Assembly (NCBI GenBank): GCA_944332815.1
Contig: CALVKQ010000002.1
Span: 65,787 to 129,786 of the forward strand
Direction: 5' to 3'
Length of the DNA stretch: 64,000 nucleotides
Source: an uncultured Clostridia bacterium
GTDB lineage: Bacteria > Bacillota > Clostridia > Christensenellales > CAG-917
The position numbers and the translations under genes are program-made. Each line of letters begins with the position of its first letter. Position 1 is the stretch's first letter. A model generated the notes under the pieces. It was not told the DNA's origin and ran no database searches. It saw only the letters and a program-made list of their open reading frames with translations. This document shows, piece after piece, positions 49,976-57,963 of the stretch.

Positions 49976-51280
49976 TTATATCTTGCGTTTGTCTATGATG
50001 CGGACGGTCTTGCCTTCCGAGAGCGGCAGACTGTCGGGGGACACGAGCGTTATCTTCGCCCCCACGCCGAGGTTGCCCATCATGTCGTGCTCTATCCTGC
50101 GGCGGATGGCTTCCACGTCCTTGACTTCGTCCGAGAAGGCGTGAGGAGCGAGCTCCACCTGTATCTCCATGGTGTCGAGGTTGCCGACGCGGTCCACGAT
50201 GATCTGATAGTGCGAGCCGACTATCTCCTTTATGTTCATGAGCACGGACTCTATCTGCGAGGGGAAGACGTTGACGCCGCGGATGATGAGCATATCGTCC
50301 GTTCTGCCGCTGACGCGTTTCATCCTGACCAGCGTCCTGCCGCACTCGCACTTATCGTGCCAAAGCGCGCTTATGTCGCGCGTGCGGTAACGGATGAGCG
50401 GCATACCCTGCTTGTTGAGGGTGGTGAACACCAGTTCGCCCGTGGTGCCGTCCGGGACGGGTTGCAGGGTGACGGGGTCCACTATCTCGGGATAGAAGAA
50501 GTCCTCCATGACGTGCAGGCCGCACTGATAAGGACAGCTCATGGACACGCCGGGTCCGCTGATCTCGCTGAGCCCGTAGATGTCGTATGCGGTGATGTTG
50601 AGCTTGCGCTCTATCTCCTTTTTCATGTTTTCCGACCAAGGCTCCGCGCCGAAAATGCCGACGCGCAGTTTGAAGTCCTTGATGTCGTAGCCGGCTTTCT
50701 CTATCTCCTCCCCTATGACCATCGCATAGGAGGGAGTGCAGGCGAGCGCGGTCGCGCCGAAGTCCTTGATGAGGGTGATCTGACGCATGGTGTTGCCGGC
50801 GGAAGCAGGCACCGTGACGGACCCCAGCTTCTCGGAACCGTAATGCAGCCCCAATCCGCCCGTGAACAGCCCGTAGCCGTAGGACACGTGGACTATGTCG
50901 TCCTTGTCGCAGCCTGCCATGACCAACGCGCGCGCGTCGCACTCCGCCCAATCGTCGATGTCGCGGTTGGTGAGCCCGACGACGGTGAGCTTGCCCGTCG
51001 TGCCGCTGGACGCGTGCACTCGCGCGATCTCGCTCTTCGGCACCGCAAAACACCCGAACGGGTAATTCGCCCTGAGGTCGGCTTTGGTGGTGAAAGGCAG
51101 CTTCGCGATGTCCTCTATCCCTTTGATGTCCTCGGGTTTGAGCCCTATCGCGTCCATCTTCTCTCTGAAATATGGCGCGCCTTCGTAAGTGCGTTTCACG
51201 ACGTCCACCAGCCTTGCGGACTGCAAAGCGGTCATCTCGTCGCGCGACATGGTTTCTATCTTCTCGTTATAGTATCTCAT
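49976..51280 (-). CDS. paaK: Phenylacetate-CoA ligase
   Basis: A 434-residue AMP-forming ligase of the PaaK type. VHASSGTTGKLTVVGLT is the phosphate loop; YDIYGLSEISGPGVSMSC the acyl-pocket/A5 region; YRTRDISALWHDKCECGRT has the A7 Asp and a Cys pair; GRTDDMLIIRGVNVFPSQIE the A8 hinge; the C-terminal EGKTVRIIDKR the Lys region. With IorAB upstream (four-base overlap), it likely activates or releases arylacetates formed by oxidative decarboxylation of arylpyruvates, giving ATP in the reverse direction. Confidence 0.92.
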   Translation of the reverse strand: MRYYNEKIETMSRDEMTALQSARLVDVVKRTYEGAPYFREKMDAIGLKPEDIKGIEDIAKLPFTTKADLRANYPFGCFAVPKSEIARVHASSGTTGKLTVVGLTNRDIDDWAECDARALVMAGCDKDDIVHVSYGYGLFTGGLGLHYGSEKLGSVTVPASAGNTMRQITLIKDFGATALACTPSYAMVIGEEIEKAGYDIKDFKLRVGIFGAEPWSENMKKEIERKLNITAYDIYGLSEISGPGVSMSCPYQCGLHVMEDFFYPEIVDPVTLQPVPDGTTGELVFTTLNKQGMPLIRYRTRDISALWHDKCECGRTLVRMKRVSGRTDDMLIIRGVNVFPSQIESVLMNIKEIVGSHYQIIVDRVGNLDTMEIQVELAPHAFSDEVKDVEAIRRRIEHDMMGNLGVGAKITLVSPDSLPLSEGKTVRIIDKRKI

Positions 51281-51858
51281 AGTTCCTCCCTATGCTCATA
51301 GCCGCATTCGAGCGCGCGGCGGTTGATGTCGTAAAGTTTGGGTTTGACTGCGGCTTTGAGCGCGCGGTCTATCTCTTCGAAAGGCACGCCCATGTGCGCC
51401 GCGAGCGCGCCGAGCATGACCACGTTGACCGAACGCAGCTCTCCCACCTTTTCCGCGACGGCGAGCGCGTCGAGCGCCACCACCTTGCCTGCCCTGCTTT
51501 CCAGCTCGGAAAGTATGTTTTCGGGATACTTCCTCGCGCCCGTGATGACGGGCATGGGCAGTATGCGTTGGGTGTTGACCACCACAGTGCCCCCCTTTTT
51601 CAGATATCCGATGTAACGCAGCGCTTCCAGCTCCTCGAACGCAAGTATGACGTCCGCATCGCCCACGCCGACTATCGGGCTCATGACCTCGGGGGCTATC
51701 TTGACGTGGGTGACGACGCTGCCTCCGCGCTGGGACATCCCGTGCACTTCGGAGAGTTTGCAGTCGTTCCCTTCTATCTCGGCGAGCGCGCCGAGTATCC
51801 TGGAAGCGAGCAGAGTGCCCTGTCCGCCTACTCCGACGATAAGTATGTTGGCTTTCAT
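51277..51858 (-). CDS. iorB: Indolepyruvate:ferredoxin oxidoreductase, beta subunit
   Basis: A 193-residue gamma-type domain subunit. VGVGGQGTLLASRILG is the Rossmann-like start, EVHGMSQRGGSVVTHVKI the family motif. The start ATG follows GGAGGGAAAGAG and overlaps the iorA stop by four bases. It forms the enzyme with IorA that decarboxylates aryl pyruvates (from Trp, Phe, Tyr) to aryl-acetyl-CoA, reducing ferredoxin. That ferredoxin can be used by the HydABC hydrogenase in this window. Confidence 0.93.
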   Translation of the reverse strand: MKANILIVGVGGQGTLLASRILGALAEIEGNDCKLSEVHGMSQRGGSVVTHVKIAPEVMSPIVGVGDADVILAFEELEALRYIGYLKKGGTVVVNTQRILPMPVITGARKYPENILSELESRAGKVVALDALAVAEKVGELRSVNVVMLGALAAHMGVPFEEIDRALKAAVKPKLYDINRRALECGYEHREEL

Positions 51859-53576
51859 CTCTTTCCCTCCTTGATGGCACCGAAACGGCAGACCTTCGCG
51901 CAAAGACCGCAGCCCACGCAAAGGGAGGCGTTGATGCGCGCGGAACCGTCCGCCTGCTTCTCTATCGCAGGGCAGCCCAGGCGGAAGCACATACCGCACT
52001 TGCGGCAGTCCTCCACCGTGCAGGCAGGCGGATAATTGCGGTCGAGCAGCGCGCAGGGGCGTTTTGCCACTATGACGGAAACTCCGTCGCGCGCGACCTC
52101 CTCCTTCACCGCCTTTTCCACCTCTGCCAGGTCGTAGCTGTCCACCACTCTCACGCTGTCGCACCCCACCGTCTTGCAGAGCGCCACGATGTCGAGGATC
52201 TTGGCAGGCTCCTGTTTCAGGGTAAGCCCGGTCGCAGGATGCTGCTGATGCCCCGTCATGCCCGTGGTGGAATTGTCCAGGATGATGAGCGTGATGTTGC
52301 TCTTGTTGTAGACTGCGTTGATGAGCCCGGTTATGCCGCTGTGGATAAACGTGCTGTCGCCTATGACCGCGACCGTATGCTCGGACTGCTCTCTGCCCCT
52401 CGCCTTTTCAAAACCGTGCGCTATGCCTACGCTCGCCCCCATGCACACCACGGTGTCCACCGCGGCAAGAGGAGGCTGCGCGCCCAGCGTATAGCAACCG
52501 ATGTCCGCGGACACGGTGAGTTTGAGCTTGTTCAGGATGTAGAAAACTCCGCGATGCGGACAGCCTGCGCACATGACGGGAGGACGCACGGGAAGGTCGA
52601 GTTTCTCCGCGACCGTCTTCACTCCCGCGAGTTTTTCTTTTATTATCGCGACCGAGAGTTCCCCTTGCTTGGAGAACAGCGCCTTGCCTTCGCAGGGGAT
52701 ACCGTTTGCTTTGAGCCTGTCCTCGATGAAAGGTTCCAGCTCCTCCACAACGACGAGGCGTTTGACCTTTGCCGCGAACGCGCGCGCCTTTTCCAACGCG
52801 AGCGGATACACCATGCCGAGTTTGAGCACGGACGCTTCGGGCAGCGCCTCGCGCACATATTCGTACACCACGCCGCTGCATATGACGCCCAGTTCGGCGG
52901 AACGCATCTCTTCGCGGTTTATCTCAAACGCGTTCACGTCTGCGGCGAGCCTGTCCTCGCGCGCTTCGACGGCGACGTGCCTGCCTATCGCGGAGGAAGG
53001 CATCATGGTGTACTTGCTCACGTCCTTGACGTAGGGGCGGAGTGGGACTTCCGCCCTCTCCTCTTCCTCCACAAAGCTCTGGGAGTGTGCAAGCCTGGTG
53101 GTGGTGCGCACGAACACGGGGGTGTCGTACTCCTCGGACAGGCGGAACGCGAGTTTGGTGAACTCTTTCGCCTCCGCGCTGTCGGCAGGTTCCAACATGG
53201 GGATATGCGCGCTCGCGGCATAATACCTGGTGTCCTGCTCGTTCTGGGAGCTGTGCATCCCTGGGTCGTCCGCGGCAAGGATGACCAAGCCGCCGTTGAC
53301 ACCTGTATAAGCCGCGGTGAACATGGGATCCGCCGCGACGTTCACGCCGACGTGCTTCATGCACACCATACTGCGCGCGCCTGCAAAGGACGCGCCCACC
53401 GCCACCTCGAAGGCGACTTTCTCGTTGGGCGCCCATTCGGCGTACACTTCATCGTACTTCGCGATGCACTCGCTGACTTCGGTGGAGGGAGTGCCGGGAT
53501 AAGCGGAAACCACTCTCACTCCTGCCTCGTACGCGCCGCGTGCGATCGCTTCGTTGCCAAGCATCAGTTTTTTCAT
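51855..53576 (-). CDS. iorA: Indolepyruvate:ferredoxin oxidoreductase, alpha subunit
   Basis: A 573-residue thiamine-pyrophosphate enzyme subunit. VVSAYPGTPSTEVSE and NEKVAFEVAVGASFAG mark the N-terminal pyrimidine-binding domain, CAGCPHRGVFY the central region, VAVIGDSTFIHSGITGLINA the TPP/Mg motif, and the C-terminus carries two [4Fe-4S] sites (CTVEDCRKCGMCFRLGCP and CVGCGLCAKVCRFGAI). The full architecture is intact. An 88-base gap separates it from the upstream acyl-CoA ligase gene, with no clear promoter. Confidence 0.95.
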   Translation of the reverse strand: MKKLMLGNEAIARGAYEAGVRVVSAYPGTPSTEVSECIAKYDEVYAEWAPNEKVAFEVAVGASFAGARSMVCMKHVGVNVAADPMFTAAYTGVNGGLVILAADDPGMHSSQNEQDTRYYAASAHIPMLEPADSAEAKEFTKLAFRLSEEYDTPVFVRTTTRLAHSQSFVEEEERAEVPLRPYVKDVSKYTMMPSSAIGRHVAVEAREDRLAADVNAFEINREEMRSAELGVICSGVVYEYVREALPEASVLKLGMVYPLALEKARAFAAKVKRLVVVEELEPFIEDRLKANGIPCEGKALFSKQGELSVAIIKEKLAGVKTVAEKLDLPVRPPVMCAGCPHRGVFYILNKLKLTVSADIGCYTLGAQPPLAAVDTVVCMGASVGIAHGFEKARGREQSEHTVAVIGDSTFIHSGITGLINAVYNKSNITLIILDNSTTGMTGHQQHPATGLTLKQEPAKILDIVALCKTVGCDSVRVVDSYDLAEVEKAVKEEVARDGVSVIVAKRPCALLDRNYPPACTVEDCRKCGMCFRLGCPAIEKQADGSARINASLCVGCGLCAKVCRFGAIKEGKR

Positions 53577-53664
53577 AATTCCGTCCTTAAACGATTATTT
53601 TCATTTTGTATTCGCCTGCACAAACAAAGGGTTCAGTGCGGCGTATCTGCATTTTAACGTCCGT

Positions 53665-55305
53665 TCAGTGCGTGATCTGCACTTCCACCAGACTTTCCTC
53701 GCCGCAGTATTTCTCGCGGAGTTTGGGCTTTTCTATCTTGCCGGTGGGGTTGCGCGGCACCTTGTCGAAGATGATCTTGCGCGGACGTTTGTAGCGCGGC
53801 AGCGCGGCGCAGAACGCGTTTATACCCTCCTCCGTCATGCCTGCGTATTCGGGTTTTAACTCCACTATCGCGGCGGCTATCTCGCCTAGCCTTGCGTCGG
53901 GCAGCCCTATGACCGCCACGTCGCGCACCGCTTCGCAGGAACGGATGAAGTCCTCTATCTGCACGGGGTAAAGGTTCTCCCCTCCCGTGATTATGACGTC
54001 CTTCTTCCTGTCCACCAGATAGATGAACCCGTCCTCGTCCTCGCGCGCCATATCCCCCGTGAACAGCCAACCGTCGGCAAGCACCGCTTCCGTCGCTTTT
54101 TCGTCGCGGTAATAGCACACCATCACGCCGTCGCCTTTGACGGCGAGTTCCCCCACTTCGCCGCGGCGCACATCCTCGCGCGCCTCGTTGACGATGCGCG
54201 TCTGCCAACCGTAACCTGCCTTTCCTATCGCACCCACCTTGTCGATGTTCTCCACACCGAGATGCACGCAGCCGGGTCCTATGCTCTCGCTCAACCCGTA
54301 GTTGGTGTCGTATTGATGGGTGGGGAACACTTTCTTCCACCGCTGTATGAGGGAGGGTGGCACGGGCTGGGCGCCTATGTGCATGAGCCTCCAACGGGAG
54401 AGGTCGTAATCGGCAAGGCGGATATCGCCGCTGTCGATGGCGTCCAGGATATCCTGCGCCCACGGGACGAGCAGCCAGACTATGGAAACCTTTTCCTCCG
54501 AAACCGTCTGCATTATCCATTTGGGGCTGACGCCTTTCAGGAGCACCGCGCGACTGCCCGACGCCAGACTGCCGAACCAGTGCATCTTCGCGCCAGTATG
54601 GTAGAGAGGGGGCATGCACAAAAACACGTCGTCGTGAGTCTGCGAGTGGTGGTTGAGTTCCGTAAGAGCGGAATGGACGAGCGCTTTATGCCTGTGCAAT
54701 ATCGCCTTCGGGAAACCCGTCGTTCCGCTGGAAAAGTATATCGCGGCATAGTCGTCGTCGGTGAGGGTGACTTCGGGGCGGACGGGGGATGCGTCCGCGA
54801 TGAGCTCGTCGTAACTCTCCGCGAACGTGGGACAGTCCTCCCCCACGAACAGCATGCCTTCTATCTTATTGAGTTCCCCGAACACGGATTCCACCCTGCC
54901 CACGAACTCCTTGCCGAACACCAGCACGCTGACGTCCGCAAGATCCAGGCAGTACTTTATCTCCTCCGCGGTGTATCTGTAATTGAGGGGGACGGCGAGT
55001 CCGCCGGCTTTCAGGATGCCGAAGTAGATGGGCAGCCATTCCAGGCAGTTCATGAGCAGCACGCCCACCTTCTCTCCCCTGCGCAGACCGTGCGCGAGGA
55101 GCAGATTGGCGAACCTGTTCGCGTTGTCGTCGAACTGTTTCCAGGTCATCTCGCGGCGATGCTCCTCGTGCGGAGTGACCTCGACGAGCGCGTAGTCCTT
55201 CCAGGTCAGTTTGTGTTTTTCTTTGAGTTCGGGATTTATCTCCACAAGGCACGTTTCATTCCCGTACAGGTCCGCGTTCCTCTCCAAGAACTGTGTGATA
55301 GGCAT
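53665..55305 (-). CDS. AMP-forming acyl-CoA ligase (second copy)
   Basis: A 546-residue ANL ligase distinct from the one at 16044. The N-terminal part holds an odd 20-residue insertion (LEINPELKEKHKLTWKDYAL region, residues about 20-45) before the usual TWKQFDDNANRFANLL. Motifs: YFSSGTTGFPKAILHRH (A3), NYGLSESIGPG (A5), GWLFTGDMAREDEDG (A7), RKKDVIITGGENLYP (A8), NPTGKIEKPKL (A10 Lys). All are intact. It lies 10 bases after the hydratase gene and upstream of iorAB, so an arylacyl, arylacrylyl or branched acyl substrate is plausible but unproved. Confidence 0.88.
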   Translation of the reverse strand: MPITQFLERNADLYGNETCLVEINPELKEKHKLTWKDYALVEVTPHEEHRREMTWKQFDDNANRFANLLLAHGLRRGEKVGVLLMNCLEWLPIYFGILKAGGLAVPLNYRYTAEEIKYCLDLADVSVLVFGKEFVGRVESVFGELNKIEGMLFVGEDCPTFAESYDELIADASPVRPEVTLTDDDYAAIYFSSGTTGFPKAILHRHKALVHSALTELNHHSQTHDDVFLCMPPLYHTGAKMHWFGSLASGSRAVLLKGVSPKWIMQTVSEEKVSIVWLLVPWAQDILDAIDSGDIRLADYDLSRWRLMHIGAQPVPPSLIQRWKKVFPTHQYDTNYGLSESIGPGCVHLGVENIDKVGAIGKAGYGWQTRIVNEAREDVRRGEVGELAVKGDGVMVCYYRDEKATEAVLADGWLFTGDMAREDEDGFIYLVDRKKDVIITGGENLYPVQIEDFIRSCEAVRDVAVIGLPDARLGEIAAAIVELKPEYAGMTEEGINAFCAALPRYKRPRKIIFDKVPRNPTGKIEKPKLREKYCGEESLVEVQITH

Positions 55306-55315
55306 TTTATCTTCC

Positions 55316-57511
55316 TTATTTTCTGTCGTGTTTGTAGTAATTGATGAGGCAGCCGTCCAGCACTATCTGCTTTTCGGTGTCGGTGAGGGGGTCCATGCGC
55401 AGAGTGATGTCGGTCGCCTTGCCGCCGCGCACAAGTTTTGCGGCGAAAGTCGTCGCTCCCTGCTCCACCGCGGCGCGCACGCCGGGAATGACCACGATGT
55501 CCCCCACCTCGAATCCGGTCCCGTCATTAAGCAGAGGGAGCATGCCCCAGTTGATGAGGTTGGAACGGTAGCGTTTGGTGGCGTACTCGCGCGCTATGTT
55601 CGCCGAACCGCCCAAAAAGCGCTGACAGCTCGCCGCCTGTTCGCGTGCGCTGCCGTCGCCGGGTTTGACGGCGAACACCGCGCTGCCCACGGTGAGGCTG
55701 CCGCTCACTCCGCACATCTCGGCTGCGGCTTTGATGTCCTCCCCTCCTCCGTCGCGCACCTCTTTAGCGCGTGCGACGTAGTGGGGGTCCTTCCTGCTCA
55801 ACGCGAACTCCGCAAGCCGCAGAGGATTGCTGCGATAGGAAGAGGTTTCCCCGGAAGGGATGAGCTCGTCGGTGGTGGTGACGGGGTCGTTGATGACGCT
55901 GCACAGTTTGAGCGCGAGAGAATCGCCGAGTGCTTTGCTCTCGGGGATATCCGTGATGTTGGGCCCGTAGACGAGTTCGGCGTCCGGATCCGCTTTGCCG
56001 AAGCCGTTATACACGCGCGACTCGTAGACGGAAGGCACATACTCGAAGGGCGCGATGTCCTCTTCGAACTCCATGCCGAGCGCAGACGTCAGCACGCCGC
56101 CGTTCGCCGCCGTGGCGGCAATGGAACGCGCGTCCATGAGCGCGACGGACGCCACCTGCCCTTCCGCAGGCTTGGAACCCTCTCTGCGCTCGAAGTTGCG
56201 CGTGGTGTGACGGATGGAAAAACCGTTGTTGCAAGGCACGTCGCCCGCGCCGAAGCAGGGACCGCAGAAACAGGGTTTGAGCACCGCTCCGCTCTCGATG
56301 AGGGAGGCTATGTATCCGTTCCTGACCAGCGCGAGGTTGGTGGGCTGACTGCCGGGATACACGGTGAGGTTGAACGCGCCCGTGCCCACATATTTGCCGG
56401 CAAGTATGTTCGCCGCGGTCGCGATGTTGTCGTAAGTGCCGCCGGCGCAGCCTGCGATGACCCCCTGCGACACGACGATCTTGCCGTCCTTTATCTTGTC
56501 GGTGAGCCTGAACTCGCCCTCTTTAAGTCCGAGCAGTTTGCAGCCCTTCTCTTCCGCCTCGGAAAGTATCTCGTAAGGATGCGCGATAAGCTGTGCAAGA
56601 GGAATGACGTTGGAGGGATGGAAAGGCAGCGCGATCATGGGCTCCGCCTTGTCCAGGTCGATGACCACCGCGCCGTCGTAGAGCGCGCCTTCTTCGGGCG
56701 CCATCGCGCGGTATTCCGCTTCCCTGCCGTAGGCTGCGAGATAAGTCTTCACCTTGTCGTCGGTCATCCAGACGGAGGAAAGACAGGTGCTTTCGGTGGT
56801 CATGACGTCTATACCGTTGCGGTACTCCACGGGGAGCGCGGCAATACCCTCGCCCACAAACTCCAACACGGCGTTCTTGACGAAGCCGCTCGCGAAAGTC
56901 GCGCCTATGAGCGCAAGCGCGATATCCTGCGGCCCCACTCCCTTTCTGACTTTGCCTTTGAGTTCCACGGCTATGACGCGCGGATATGCGATGTCGTAAG
57001 TCCTGCCGAGCAGCTGTTTAACAAGTTCGGGTCCGCCCTCGCCCACCGCCATGGTGCCCAGCGCGCCGTAACGGGTGTGGCTGTCGCTGCCCAGGATCAT
57101 CCTGCCGGGAGCGGCGAACATCTCGCGCATATAACTGTGTATGACCGCGACGTTGGCAGGCACGTATATGCCGCCGTATTTTTTAGCCGCCGAGAGCCCG
57201 AACACGTGATCGTCCTCGTTGATGGTGCCGCCCACCGCGCACAGGCTGTTGTGGCAGTTGGTGAGAACATAAGGCACGGGGAAGGACTTCAAGCCGCTCG
57301 CGCGCGCGGATTGGATGATGCCGACATAGGTGATGTCATGGGACGCCATCGCGTCGAAACGCACTTTGAGCGCGGCATCGTCGCCGGACGTATTGTGAGC
57401 GGACAGCACGCCGTAAGCCATGGTGCGTTTTGCGGAAGCGGACGCGCATTCCGAAAGGGGCACCAGCGTGCCGTGGGAGTAACACATTTTTTCCTTAAAC
57501 AGTTTGACCAT
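55316..57511 (-). CDS. Aconitase-superfamily hydratase (YbhJ-like)
   Basis: A 731-residue [4Fe-4S] hydro-lyase. GMILGSDSHTRYGALG-type residues (ILGSDSHTRYGALG), VIAGCAGGTYDNIATAANIL and CFCGPCFGAGDVPCNN supply the cluster Cys residues, and NRGMLPL-like INWGMLPLLND with YRSNLIN lies in the swivel domain. Overall layout and length match the uncharacterised aconitase-like YbhJ group rather than AcnA or AcnB. It is first in the unit leading to the acyl-CoA ligase and IorAB, with its own strong promoter. A hydratase for a tricarboxylic or aromatic hydroxy acid is possible; the reaction is not known. Confidence 0.82.
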   Translation of the reverse strand: MVKLFKEKMCYSHGTLVPLSECASASAKRTMAYGVLSAHNTSGDDAALKVRFDAMASHDITYVGIIQSARASGLKSFPVPYVLTNCHNSLCAVGGTINEDDHVFGLSAAKKYGGIYVPANVAVIHSYMREMFAAPGRMILGSDSHTRYGALGTMAVGEGGPELVKQLLGRTYDIAYPRVIAVELKGKVRKGVGPQDIALALIGATFASGFVKNAVLEFVGEGIAALPVEYRNGIDVMTTESTCLSSVWMTDDKVKTYLAAYGREAEYRAMAPEEGALYDGAVVIDLDKAEPMIALPFHPSNVIPLAQLIAHPYEILSEAEEKGCKLLGLKEGEFRLTDKIKDGKIVVSQGVIAGCAGGTYDNIATAANILAGKYVGTGAFNLTVYPGSQPTNLALVRNGYIASLIESGAVLKPCFCGPCFGAGDVPCNNGFSIRHTTRNFERREGSKPAEGQVASVALMDARSIAATAANGGVLTSALGMEFEEDIAPFEYVPSVYESRVYNGFGKADPDAELVYGPNITDIPESKALGDSLALKLCSVINDPVTTTDELIPSGETSSYRSNPLRLAEFALSRKDPHYVARAKEVRDGGGEDIKAAAEMCGVSGSLTVGSAVFAVKPGDGSAREQAASCQRFLGGSANIAREYATKRYRSNLINWGMLPLLNDGTGFEVGDIVVIPGVRAAVEQGATTFAAKLVRGGKATDITLRMDPLTDTEKQIVLDGCLINYYKHDRK

Positions 57512-57530
57512 AATATACCTCTAATTTGAG

Positions 57531-57559
57531 ATTATATTATACGCGCGCGCATTAGTCAA
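57531..57559 (-). promoter_or_regulatory. Promoter of the hydratase-ligase(-ior) unit
   Basis: Minus strand TTGACT (57554-57559), 17-base spacer, TATAAT (57531-57536). Confidence 0.85.
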
Positions 57560-57587
57560 ACGAAAGATGTTCCCACGCAGCGTGTTT

Positions 57588-57668
57588 ATGCCGATCCGGA
57601 ATAATACGAACAGACCCCAAAGTAATTCTTTGGGGCGCTTTTGTACGGGCAAAGCTCGCCGGTATGTT
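57588..57668. mobile_element. Decayed fragment of the same element family
   Basis: Begins ATGCCGATCCGGAATAATAC, a diverged terminal repeat, and continues through a stretch that aligns with the first 80 or so bases of copy 1, including the shared GCTTTTG and GGTATGT words. It contains a perfect hairpin CCCCAAAG-TAATT-CTTTGGGG. It is cut off exactly where the full copy 2 begins, as if copy 2 inserted into or next to it. Confidence 0.6.
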
Positions 57669-57949
57669 ATGCCAGACAGGAATAATACGAACCAGGTTCC
57701 GCGCCGCCGATTTCCGCCTGAACCGCGTCAGTCGCCTTGCTAATACGGGCTGGTATTAGCTGCGCCGACTTCCTTGCTCAGCCAAAAATCGGCTGGCGCG
57801 GAACTGCTCGCACCTCAGAGCAAGAGATTTTCGGATGATGTTGCGCTGGCGAAACGCCGCCAATAGTATACATACCCACAAGTTCCGACTGTGCAAAAGC
57901 GCCGAAAAGAATTGCTCCGAGGCTGGTTAGTATTATTCCTGTCTGGCAT
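57669..57949 (-). mobile_element. 281-bp MITE-like element, copy 2 (inverted)
   Basis: Reverse complement of copy 1 at 4070-4350 with the same length and 3 differences in 281 positions. The 27-bp ends again start ATGCCAGACAGGA. It ends 14 bases from the stop codon of the acyltransferase gene and lies upstream of the hydratase promoter. No coding capacity. Confidence 0.85.
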
Positions 57950-57963
57950 GCCGGACGCGAAGT

